Source: Perilla frutescens (Eukaryota > Streptophyta > Magnoliopsida > Lamiales > Lamiaceae). Taken from it: a DNA stretch of 64,000 nucleotides. The notes beneath the pieces were generated by a model that was not told where the DNA came from, made no database searches, and worked only from the letters and a program-made list of their open reading frames with translations. Where the stretch lies: contig BRKX01000006.1 in NCBI GenBank assembly GCA_026008535.1, positions 7,834,501 through 7,898,500 of the forward strand. Reading direction: 5' to 3'. Shown piece after piece: positions 22,111-32,756 of the stretch. The translations under genes were made by a program, and so were the position numbers. Every line of letters begins with the position of its first letter. Position 1 is the stretch's first letter.

Positions 22111-22614
22111 TATCATTATTAACTTCATCCATCAGCACAGATATTTACCTAGATACATTAAAAAAACATATTAATTAATAAGTAAAAGCTTTAGCTAGAA
22201 AAGAAGTCTAAGGTGACCTGCAACCATATTAATTATTTTATTCCCCTCTAAATCACATCTATCCCCTAAATATTCTGAAACTAATTTCACGAGTTATGAG
22301 AGACGGATAAGTCTCATAAAATTTGAAATAAAATATCAGTACGTACTCGACAAGAATCGGCTAAATTACTAATCCTTCAACATGCCCCAGTACTAAACGA
22401 AGCTGTGATTTTTCACCAAAGAAAAAAAAATGGTACGTAATTGAAGAAATATAAAATAACAAATTAGAAACATGAAATTAAAATATGATGTCTCATATAA
22501 TATTTCTTTAATACACAATACAAAAAAGTAGCACTCATATTTGCATATTAAAGTTAAAACATGTATTACTATTTACTATATACATATTATAGATCTGGAA
22601 TGAACGTAGAAAAT
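22111..22614. other. Intergenic, 3' side of the HIPP gene
   Basis: AT-rich sequence without a supported ORF. It should contain the 3' untranslated region of the minus-strand HIPP gene. Several AATAAA-like words in minus orientation are present, but none stands out as the polyadenylation signal. Confidence 0.5.
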
Positions 22615-23235
22615 CTACATAAGAGAACAAGCATTAGGATTTTCATCACTAAACATGAGAGCATATTGTTCCTCGACCGGGTTCAGCGCCACCACCTCCG
22701 GGTCATTAGTCGCCCGGACGAAATTCGGCGGCGCCTTCTTGTCGTAAACGCCGGCGACGTACGGATGCGCCACCATCGTGTAGGGCACGTAAGGCCACGG
22801 CTCAACTTTCTTTCCGGTGGACTTAGCCGCTTCCAACACCTTCTTAGCATCCACGAATCCGTACACCGTCGCCTTCTGCTGCTTCATGTCAACATCCACA
22901 GATTTCGCGCCTGCATGTACGTAAATTTCTTCATTACCCGGCATTCTCTATTTCGTATCGTGTCACGAATTGAATTAATTAATATACACGTGTCGTGTAT
23001 TGATGGAATTGAATGACGTGTGGAGGAGGGTTTTTGGGGCTAAAAGAAAAAAAAAGAGAGATGAAAATGAGGTTTGATTGTTACCTTTAACGCCAGAGAG
23101 TGCTTTCTTGACTTTGAGTGCACAGCCTTCACAATCCATTCTGATCTTCACAGCTACGGTGTTTAACTGTTTCTTCTTCTTCTTCTTGCTGCTTAGCAAT
23201 TCCGACAAGTACTCCATTGTTCCTGCAACTCCCAT
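22615..23235 (-). CDS. Heavy-metal-associated isoprenylated plant protein (HIPP20/22-like)
   Basis: Two exons: 23235-23085 and 22910-22615, with a 174-bp intron that has GT (23084-23083) and AG (22912-22911) borders. The 447-nt coding sequence gives 148 residues plus TAG. The N-terminus MGVAGTMEYLSELL and a Lys run (17-22) precede one HMA domain (about residues 25-90) with the metal-binding MDCEGC (Cys35, Cys38). Then come the family blocks GKKVEPWPYVPY and YDKKAPPNFVR. The C-terminus FSDENPNACSLM ends in the CaaX box CSLM, where a final Met favours farnesylation. The protein is expected to bind metal ions and attach to membranes. The intron position inside the HMA domain is usual for HIPPs. 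No lesion is seen; it is the only intact-looking gene here. Confidence 0.94.
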
Positions 23236-23500
23236 CTTCTCGATCTTTTCGCAAAAATAATTTGTCTGTGTGTGTGTGAGAGAGAGAGAAAGATGTATGA
23301 GATTAGTTTGGTTAAAGAACACACGCGTGAGACAGAAGCTCAGAAAAAGGAATATGACGTTGTTTTATTGAGTTTGAGTGTAACTTGAGAGCTGAGAATT
23401 GTGATACACTAGACAAATTGTAAGAAGGGGGCTTTATTACTTGTGGAATGATAGGTAGGGTAACTCGTGATACATATATATACACACACATACATATACA
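23236..23500 (-). promoter_or_regulatory. Upstream region of the HIPP gene
   Basis: Next to the start codon is a (TG)n/(GA)n stretch (about 23264-23292). The palindrome CACGCGTG lies at 23322-23329, and a TATATATA run at about 23475-23484 could serve as the TATA box. Assignments are by position only. Confidence 0.35.
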
Positions 23501-24599
23501 TATATATGTGCGTGACGTGTGTATGGTCAGGGTTGCATGAATATTGAGTGAATGGAAAAATATCAGAGAGGGAGCAAAATAATGGAGTGGGGTAGAGTTG
23601 AGTGCTAGAAACTTCTTAAATCATGGGATTGATATAATCATATCTCACTTAGTTGCTGTGAAAAAAAACAACAAACGAAACTTGTACCCACTGTATATCA
23701 TATTCTTGTGCAATAGTCTGCATCCACATAAAAGAGGTAAAACACATTTTGAAAATCATTTGCCATAGAATCACACTTAATGATATTGATAATATTTGAA
23801 CTTAAGGTCCTTGGTCCTAAGATATACCACTCAACCACTCCATCACTAAGTGATCCCAAAAGTGAACTAAAAATATTTTTTGGTGGGACGGGGTTGGGGT
23901 GACGAGGATCCCCTATAGTCGCTACCTGAAAATGTGCACTAGCAAGGTAAACTTCAATCATGTGAAATAACATGCAAATATTAAGCACACAAAATAGGTA
24001 AATCACACTTGGAAAAGGTCACACACCTAGCAGCGTTGGAAGAATTTGAACTAGAAATCTTTCGATCTCAAGATATACTACTATAATATTGGGCCATCCC
24101 TTAAAAAAGCTTTCTTTCATTCTTTCTTTCATTTTTTTGAAGAAAAAAATGTTTTATTTTTTTAATTTTGCTTATTTTGAGTACATACTTTATGTTTTCA
24201 TAGCTTGGTAGTGTCACCAATGTCTTTATAAAATTACTTGGATAATTCAACACGGAAAGGATAAATAAAAGTAGCTTAAGAAAAGTTGCAATGGATAAAT
24301 ATTTTTTATTCCTGAGGTTCAGGATTAACCTCCTAACTTTGCTCCTTAATTATCTCGCTCTAGCTAATTTGTCAATTATTTATATATATGATATAAATAT
24401 AAAATGCATATTATTATAGTACAAACCTACTGTATGTATAATATATAGTGACCACAAAGATGTGTCATACATATAAGCGCTGTTCAATTTTAAGTTTCCT
24501 AGTACAAGCAGGTTTAAATACATATATAATTGAAAAATTAAAAATAAAAAAGTACACATATCCTTGATGAGGAACACTATGGCACCCCACGTCTTAATT

Positions 24600-24604
<5 letters not shown>

Positions 24605-24640
<36 letters not shown>
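24605..24640. repeat. (TA)n microsatellite
   Basis: About 18 uninterrupted TA units. Confidence 0.95.
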
Positions 24641-24642
<2 letters not shown>

Positions 24643-25233
24643 ACATCTATGCTAGTAAATATTATTTAATCAACGAGATGTGTCCATGTACGTGTAGGTG
24701 ATCAACACTTTAATATCATAGAGAAAATAATTTTATTTTCATGATCACGGTGATCGATGATCATATATATTTAATTTATTTGATCAAGATAATTTTAAGC
24801 GGATGATTAATAAAGAGGGAGGTAAAAAAAAATGTTTGACCGATATATATAGGAGAAGAAATCGGATTGGAATCTTTGTGTCATTAATTAATCAATCAGT
24901 TTCCGAAAGTTACAATCAGTTTTATTAAACAAAAGATTAATTTTGCTTCATATTTAAGACAACCGGGGAAAAGAAAATGGGAAATTTTTGTCACTATTAA
25001 TTACTGTTATTAAGTAGGACGCGACATTTTGGCGCCACGTTGTCGTGAGATCGTTACGACACGTGGCGGTGTAAGAAATCTAGGGTTTTGAAGGTGACCA
25101 TCTGGAAATATAAAGAAAATTGAAATGGAGTTGGTACTAACTTCTGCATATATATATCTCGGATGGGTTGACGTACACAACTATATTTGTCCACTTGTGA
25201 CTAATTGCTTTACTTTGGTTGATTTGGGCGGTC

Positions 25234-25236
<3 letters not shown>

Positions 25237-25264
<28 letters not shown>
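25237..25264. repeat. Poly-T run of 28
   Basis: Uninterrupted T run. It could be the tail of a minus-strand retroposon, but no retroposon body was recognised beside it. Confidence 0.9.
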
Positions 25265-25783
25265 GTGGAAAATAGTGAGAGAAGGGATAAACTAAAATAG
25301 ACATGCATGGCCACAATGTATGTTTTTGGAAGTATTTAAATTTATTTTCTCGGTGACATATATAGTTAAGAATATAATCAAGATTTGATTCGAGCTTATA
25401 TATATTATTATTGGATAAAGTTCTGTTCGAGCACGTAATAATTAATAGATAAAATATATCACAAATTAACCATGTTAATTATATACTGTAGTCGTCGGGT
25501 CGGGCGTTGCGTTTAATCAATTTCATTATCAATGTGTTGTAAATTATTGAGTAATGAGTGTCGTCCGATTAATTACTGATGATTAATCATGTCTTGGGAT
25601 TTGACTACTTTTAATTTGCAATGATATTTTTTTGCATGTATGTGTATAACTAGGCCTGCGATGTAATTAATACTTAACTAATAAATATATCAATTTTATA
25701 AAATAACATACAAAAAAGTGGCATGATGAAAATATAGGAAATATGTTGCAATCTTAATAAATATGCAATTAAGTATGAAGAAG

Positions 25784-25787
<4 letters not shown>

Positions 25788-25836
<49 letters not shown>
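25788..25836. repeat. (CT)n microsatellite
   Basis: About 24 CT units. Confidence 0.95.
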
Positions 25837-25840
<4 letters not shown>

Positions 25841-26734
25841 TTACAGTTATTGCCGTTGCTTGACCCTGGCCTGTCACGTTACCGACCATAACCAAATATA
25901 TCAACAATTCAACGTAAGTTTTCACATTCGATTACCACTCAAATTTAGATGCGTACATATCCGAAATAAAACTACGACTTTTTCGCCCCTAATTAATTTG
26001 CGGTGAACCCACATTTTTCTTTTAATTTTTGTGTAATATGCTAACCAATTACATTTGAGAGCTAGCTAGAACCTACGTGGAGAATAGAGGTTGAATGCGT
26101 TCGTGAAATTCGAACTTAATTGAGAGTTGAACCTTATATATCATATATCAAAACTATTAAGGAGATAATTTTGAGATTCTGCATTATTTCCTTTCAACTT
26201 TATAAACTTATAAAATAATCTATAGCAATATTACATTAAAAGATAAATTATTAAAATATGTTGTTAATTAATTGAACTTTTAGGATAGTGATCCTATGAA
26301 TTAACCATTATAAAGGCTTAATTTAAACAAAAATACAATAATTAGAATTTACATTTTCAAGAGAAAATTAAAGAACTTCTCGAGAACACCCCAAGAGTTG
26401 GAGAGGAATGTAAAAAGAGGAGATGTCTTCGGTTCTAGACAACCCGGCCCTCTCCTCTTTTCTTAATTAAAAGAACAAAAACTATTTTTAAATTAAAGAA
26501 AAGGTAAGTAAGTAAGTAACCTTATGTTATCCAAGAAAGAAAAAAAGAAAAAAGAAAAAAAAAAGAGCTAATAAGATTCTCAGATTTTATTCGCACTCAT
26601 GTGACGAAATCACAAAAAAATGAAATTGATTGAAGCATTGGAAGAAAAACTAATAAATTAAAGTGAAATATCAAGTGAAATATGAAAAGTGAATTAGAGA
26701 ATCTCATTAAATGCTCACGTCGAGACATAATATA

Positions 26735-28104
26735 TATATAGGGGATGGTTTTGGTGTAAATCATTCTTAGTGTGTAAACTGTAAACCAATCTCATACCAC
26801 ACATTCTTCAAAATTCAATGATCCAGATTTGGTCAAAGGGGCGGTGACATTATTGTAAATAAAAGGAACTTAAAAAAACGAGGTGACATTTTGGTAATTT
26901 TCGCGTCAATGTCAATTTTTTTTTTTAAAAAAGCAGACTTCCAGGACGCATGCTAACGGAGACACAAGCATATGCTGACAAACATATAAACGTATGCTAA
27001 CAAAACAGTATCACTGCATGCACAACACGTAACTTCAAATGCAAACTTGATTTTGTTATGAAGTAATTAAATGACGGGTTTTATATGGTTAGAAAGCTAG
27101 TCAAACCTACTTTTCAACAAAAAAACAGTTTCAAAAAAATATTAATCGTGGACAAAGTTGTGGTTTTTTGATTGAAGATTGTTATTTGCATTATTTGGCT
27201 TTAATCCACTACATTATTGTTTCATTAGCATTATGTAATACATTCCTTGAGCATTACATAATGCTTCAGTCAGCATACGATATTGTTAATAGAAGTACAG
27301 GATTAAATACAATAATGTTGAAGGAATGTATTACATAATGCTAACAATATGATTTAATAATCCTAATGTTATAAGGTTATTGTCATATGCGTTATATAAT
27401 TCTACTCATAGCATTATTATATGCTAACAGTAGCATATAACAATGCTAACAATAGCATTAACATTCATTTTATGTTAGCAAATATTTTAGTATTCAATAT
27501 TATTAACATTCATTATATTCTCATCACATGTAGAATAATTAAATGACGAGTTTAATATGGTTAGAAAGCTATTCAAGCCTACTTTTCAACAAAAAAAAAA
27601 TTAAAAAAATATTTATCGTGGACAAACTTATGGTTGTTTTATTGAAAGTTGTAAGTTGCATTATTTGGCTTCAATCCACTACATTATTGTTTCATTAGCA
27701 TTAGATAATATATTCATTCAACATTACATAATCCTTCCATTAGCATACGACAGTCCTAATATAAGTAAATGACGAAATGCAATAAAATTAAATTATTGAA
27801 TCCTAAAATTGATGTAATAAACCCTTATAGCAATATATAATGTTTTCGTTAGCATATAGCAATGCTAACAATATCATTAACAATGCTAATGTTATAATAA
27901 TATTGTCATAAGTGTTACATAATTCTACTGTTATTATTATCATGTGCTAACAATAGCATGTGACAATGCTAAAAGAATTAAATTAATCCATAACTTCAAT
28001 CATGTTTGCAAACCCTAGAATTAATAAAAGTCTAACCACTCATCATAAAGTTACAATCCAAGAAAAATAAAGTATGGATCACAGATGACATGATGAAATT
28101 AAAC
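26735..28104. repeat. Hairpin-rich repeat with a 472-bp offset duplication
   Basis: A stretch of about 240 bp starting TAATTAAATGACG at 27064 recurs at 27536, with shared blocks (ATATGGTTAGAAAGCTA, CCTACTTTTCAACAAAAAA, CACTACATTATTGTTTCATT). Between and after the copies are many short inverted words such as GCTAACAATAGCAT and AGCATTATRTAATGCT. The left border 'tatataggggatggttttgg' is of a kind common at plant non-autonomous elements. No ORF. The class was not determined. Confidence 0.6.
27227..27265. repeat. Perfect 13-bp stem hairpin
   Basis: AGCATTATGTAAT, a 13-base loop, then ATTACATAATGCT. A decayed version occurs in the second copy near 27700. Confidence 0.85.
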
Positions 28105-28738
28105 TTAACAACTTATGCCGGATGTTGAATCTTCAATCACAGTCTTCTTCCGCCGCCTTCTCTCTTCTCTGCTCTACTATAGAGTAAAAAGTGGTAAAGC
28201 TTTCATTCATGAAGACCCCTTAAATAGTAAAGGGAGTGGAAGCCGACAGAAGGAAGGAGATCTCGGTCCACAAGGAAATTCGCCAAAAACAGGCTTTGTT
28301 ACGCACGGTCCGTGCGCTCAGGATGCACCACCACACAGTTCGTGCGGGAGGTTCTGGAATGAAAACCCTTTGCTGGAGCTAATGTCCTGCACGGTCTGTG
28401 CGCTAGGCTTTGTCCATCGTACGGTCCGTGCGGGAGGTTCTGACGCCTGACACTTCTCACCGTTTTGGTCCGTTCTCAGTCGTTTCTCATCCAATTGACC
28501 CGATTCAAGTTGCAGAATGACCCTAACTCAATCTTCTATCTTTCTGGCCTATTCCCCAATTAAATTGGATCCCAAAAATACCCATTTTATTGCTCAAACT
28601 TCTACACGAAGAGCGAAAACATGAACTTGCACAAGAAAAAGTGAAATTATGATCAAATAACAACCTATGCATGCATTAACCATTAAATATCATTCAAATA
28701 AATACCAAAATACATACAAAAGTCATGTTTATAACTCA
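28105..28738 (-). repeat. LTR fragment of an Athila-like element
   Basis: The complement matches the LARD1 LTR start in order and spacing: TGAGTTATAAACATG against TGATAACATCATACTTTG, then TGTATGTATTTTG, ATTTAATGGTTAATGCATGC, and the block CGGGTCAATTGG..GAGAAACGACTGAGAACG. Upstream lies a GC-rich block with the repeated word ACGGTCCGTGCG (four variants, 28305-28440). The 3' part of the LTR and any internal domain are missing. The target duplication was not found. Confidence 0.65.
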
Positions 28739-29642
28739 TCTAATGCCAGAGATCCATTAAACAACCTCATGCAAATTTTTTTCATATATAATTTAACTGA
28801 TTATTATTCCCATCAAGGAAAAAAAAACTGATGGTTAGATTCCGTTTAATTATGATCAAATCCAAGCTCAATACGTGTAACCCCCCAATCATTCTTTTTT
28901 AATTTATACATCCATGAGTGATAGAGTGATCCAACTATCTTAGATCATATATCCTCCAATAATTGATCCCTAGAGACCCCGCCCAGTCGAGATTGCATCA
29001 TATAGATATATAGTATTGTAAAAAGAAAATGAGGTACACTTCCGTGAGATAGTTGGATAATCTTATTTTATCCTTTCCATTCGATCCCGATTAATAAGAT
29101 TATATTTTTCAGTATTAAAAATTATAGTTTTTCTATTCTAATAATTATAAAAAGGCCACCGAATTTTACTGATTCAATTAATTATAAAATTGTCAGCGTT
29201 AAAAAAATACTGATATTTTTCAGTACTAAAAATAATATGTTTTATCTAAATAATTACGAAAATTCAACCATTTTTTTTATCTTGAATCCGGATTAAATGA
29301 TTTGTTCGAAAATTTTGACCTGCCAAATGATTATACGAAAGTTTTTGTCAAATAAAATAGTTAATAAGTCATCACCGGATACAAACATTTTGTCGGAACA
29401 TAAAACAATAAAGAATAAAAAAATTGTGTAGGGGTCACTAATTGATTGAATATGCACAAGGTCTCTGATACTAATGTACGTGTCTAATTCAAAGTTGAAT
29501 CTTTCATGGCCCATAAACAATAAATACTTGATATTGTGATTCATACAAATATATAATATAGTGAATAAATTCCTCCAACTACCTAAATAAATTTCTTAGC
29601 GCCTCGAATCATCCAGGCATCAAACATTGTATTTTTTTTTTT
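28739..29642. other. AT-rich intergenic region
   Basis: Nothing recognisable. A few imperfect copies of 'TTTTTCAGTA.TAAAAAT' occur near 29110 and 29215. Confidence 0.5.
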
Positions 29643-30021
29643 GGCTTAATTACATTAAAAATCATGAACTTTGAGCTTAGTTATAAATTTAACATGAATT
29701 TTAAAAGTAGGCAATTAAAATACAAACTTGGAATTTGTGTGTTATTCAACATCCCCAAGTTTTTATAAAACAAATTGACCTTCAATCCAACGTATAATTG
29801 TGGCTACTTTGATACCATTTTCAAAAAATGATGGTCGAGTCATGACGGACTCGAAGAGACGAGCAAATTATATGTTGGATTGGAAGTCAATTTGTTTTAT
29901 AAGAATTTGGGGATGTTGAATAACACACAAATTCAAAATTGATATTTTAATTGCCTACTTTTAAAATTCATGTTAAATTTGCAACTAATATCAAAGTTGA
30001 TGATTTTTAAGACAATTAACC
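29643..30021. mobile_element. 379-bp foldback MITE
   Basis: An almost complete hairpin. The left arm (GGCTTAATTACATTAAAAAT, then TAGGCAATTAAAAT, then GTGTTATTCAACATCCCCAA, then CAAATTGACCTTCAATCCAA) is repeated in inverse order on the right, with a short centre near 29840. It sits in a T-rich target (T runs on both sides), so a duplication cannot be measured. The long arms fit a Mutator-like or foldback MITE. Confidence 0.85.
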
Positions 30022-30817
30022 TTTTTTTAGTTGTACATTGTATTAATATTGATTAATTATATTCTAACATCACATTATAAATTGCACCTATTTTCCGTGG
30101 GGAAGATATGATTTTAGTACTTAGCTGACTCGGTCAAACCGAATCCAAAATTTAATTTACAGATAAACTGAAAATATATATGGTAACCATCCATTAATAT
30201 AATATTTAAAATGTTGATAAAAACTTGTATGAGATGATTTTACAGGACAAAATTCGTAAAACGAATTAAGATCCCGGTTAAAACACACATTCAATGATAT
30301 GTTTGTAATTTTTTTGGTGTTTAGATTCAAATCTTGACTCATTTTATCAATTTTGACCCGTAAGACGGTTTCACACAAATCTATCTCATAAATGTTTTTT
30401 TCGGCCGATCAGATTTTATTTCTGGAAAACATGAAAAATAAGCGAATATATATTGGAAACGGGCACACTATTATCTTTTTTTTTTTTTCCAAAAAAATGT
30501 AACAACTTTATTTGATGTTAATTTGATTATAATAAAAATTGAAATTTAATGAACTTTTCTTTAGGGAAAAATTCAATGAACATAAATGCATCCTAGAACG
30601 AGTTGAACGTGCAGAATGATATATATTTTCAATCCATATTTTAATTTTTAACTCGTTGAACGAAATCAAGTGTTAGAACTTCTTTAGAATAATATGCACA
30701 ATTTTTTTGTCCCATCTATCAAATCAAGTCTAAATATGTTTTAGTATCTAATCTCAAATCAAGTACTTCGTTGTAGATTTTCAGTCAAAAAGGAAGGGGG
30801 ACTAAGAATCATATATA
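30022..30817. other. AT-rich intergenic region
   Basis: No gene. 30340-30395 carries GACCCGTAAGACGGTTTCACA, a word also seen in related form at 31205 and 63935, so it is probably part of a dispersed repeat. Confidence 0.5.
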
Positions 30818-31086
30818 CTCTCTCCGTTCCATTCTAATAGGTTTATTTTTCTTTTTAGTATGTCCTGATATATGAGCATGTTTCTATATATATTTACCTA
30901 ATTTACTAATATATATATATATATCCCTATTTAATATGTTCACATTAGGCATCAATTCAATATCAAAGAAATAAATAGGGACATATTAGGAAGTTTTTTT
31001 GATTAATTGTCTTTTTCAAATTCCCAATCATTTTCTTAATCTCTGTGAAAAATCTCAATCAACCTATCAAAATGGGACGGATGAAG
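30818..31086. mobile_element. Stowaway MITE
   Basis: 269 bp with inverted ends CTCTCTCCGTTCCATTCTAA and (complement of the right end) CTTCATCCGTCCCATTTTGA, close to the Stowaway consensus CTCCCTCCGTCCCA. TA target duplications lie at 30816-30817 and 31087-31088. Non-autonomous. Confidence 0.88.
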
Positions 31087-32264
31087 TATTTATTTTAAAA
31101 ATTATTCCATATAAAAGAATTCAATCCTAATTACGAATTAAAAAAGAAAGCAACACCATTAACAACTTAAATTTTTTCATAAAATAATTTTAAATGGGGT
31201 AGTCTCTTGTCAAACCGTTAATTAGACGGGTCAAATACACCAGCCGGTTATCGTATTGTGAATCGGTATATACTAACATAATTTATGCATTCATACAATC
31301 GTGCATAAAATATAAAGTATACATAATTCATATATGGGTACCATATGATAAATTTTAACATGTGAGATGATGTTTTTGTGATTAGAATTTGATGGTAAAT
31401 AAAGCTAAAATTATTTAAAATTTGAAGGGAGAGTGGAGAAGACAATGTCCCTTTCCATAATCTAGAAAGTAGAAAGAGAGAGCCAACCACAACCCCAAAA
31501 TCAGGCCACAAACGTAGTCGTTTCAACTGTTCAATAAAAGCGGCATTCATTCAAATTAAGGCATGTGTTAGCAAATTCACGATTCCTATTTCTAAAAGAA
31601 AAAAAAAATTAATGAAAAAAAAAAATCAATAACCCCAGCACTACGTACGTCGCTTTCTTTTTTTATTACTCCACAAATCACGAGAAATTTCCAAACATCA
31701 CAATCTTTGCGCCTAAATCATTGTATAATCACGACTCTCAGCAAGTTAAGTGCAGGATTAAGGTTAATCATGATGAAGAGCAGAATTAATAATTTAATGC
31801 ATGAATTCGAGTTTTTATGAAAATTATGTTCTTCAGTAATTATTATTACTGGAAAAGTAAATTAGTGAGACTACAAAAGTAGCCCTGAGAATTAGACATG
31901 CAATAGTGCTACTGTAATAGGTAGCTTCAAAACTTTCGTTTCTGTTGTGAATTATTTTCATGTTTAATGATTACAGTTATTCTGTCCTTTTCTTTCTAAA
32001 TCATTCAATACCATTTCAATTGAACAACACACAGATGTCATCATAAAATTGCGTGTTACAAGATAAGCTTAAATTCTTCAATAGGAAAAAAAAAAAAAAA
32101 TCACACACACACACACTGATACACAGAGTGTCAATGAGAAACCTAATTTCAACAATGAAATAAAACCAATCAATCGGGTACATACGACGATTTAATTTAA
32201 AATTCCTAATAATATCCCCATAAAAATAAAAATTAAAATGAATTTGAAATAATTGCTAATATAA
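31087..32264. other. AT-rich intergenic region
   Basis: No supported gene. It includes a poly-A plus (CA)n tract at 32084-32117. Confidence 0.5.
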
Positions 32265-32307
32265 GGGCCTGTTTGGTATCCATATACCAATGTATCAGAT
32301 ATCAAAT

Positions 32308-32677
32308 TGTAGAAAAGAAGAAATCTCATAGATAGCGTAAAAAATATTTGAGAAAATATCTGTTTTATTTCTTAATGTTCAACCGCTGCGAAAACAGGAA
32401 TCACAGTTATTTATACACAAACATAAGCGTCAATTTAAGCTACATTAAGATCTACGGTTAGAGTGCTTTGTTGAATATCTTGCGCCTCTTATACTCCACG
32501 TGGTGGTCCTCACTCCCATGCAACAACATGCTGACACATGACTTCACCAATAGAAGACGTCCCTTGCTTCTACTTGAGTAGTTGCACGTTGATCACCTCC
32601 ACGCAGCTCACTTCTTCTCCATAACAAGCATATAAGAAGAAGCTGTGATACTACTCATTAATATGCATGCTTCAACA
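32308..32677 (-). repeat. 3' LTR of copia C
   Basis: Plus-strand start TGTAGAAAAG and end GCTTCAACA. On the minus strand it is preceded by the G-rich polypurine tract GCGGGGGGGTCTCAAA. Confidence 0.93.
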
Positions 32678-32756
32678 ATTTGAGACCCCCCCGCAAACTC
32701 AACCACTATGAAGGTCACCGAGGGAGAGTTTGGAAAGAAGAGTGTGGAACTGAGGT

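Larger units (their letters stand above)
23501..26734. other. AT-rich intergenic region
   Basis: No coding sequence supported. Two related stretches, about 23795-23850 and 24045-24110 (TTGAACT.....TCTTT/GG..CTCAAGATATAC.AC), look like copies of a dispersed repeat. It holds the microsatellites listed separately. Confidence 0.5.

Noticed and set aside
22561..23016. A 151-codon plus-strand frame opposite the HIPP gene
   Set aside because: Shadow of the HIPP exons; no similarity and no codon logic of its own.
23780..24110. tRNA gene or SINE from TTGAACT...TCTCAAGATATAC stretches
   Set aside because: No cloverleaf or paired A and B boxes could be traced in either orientation.
25237..25264. Poly-T run as the tail of a LINE or SINE
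   Set aside because: No LINE coding sequence, no pol III boxes and no target duplication could be found next to it.
27200..28000. CRISPR-like array from recurrent GCTAACAATAGCAT words
   Set aside because: Spacing is irregular, units are degenerate and the DNA is plant nuclear.
28115..28450. A 111-codon plus-strand frame with repeated CTVCA/TVRAGGS pieces
   Set aside because: It is the GC-rich repeat block of an LTR fragment read on the wrong strand.
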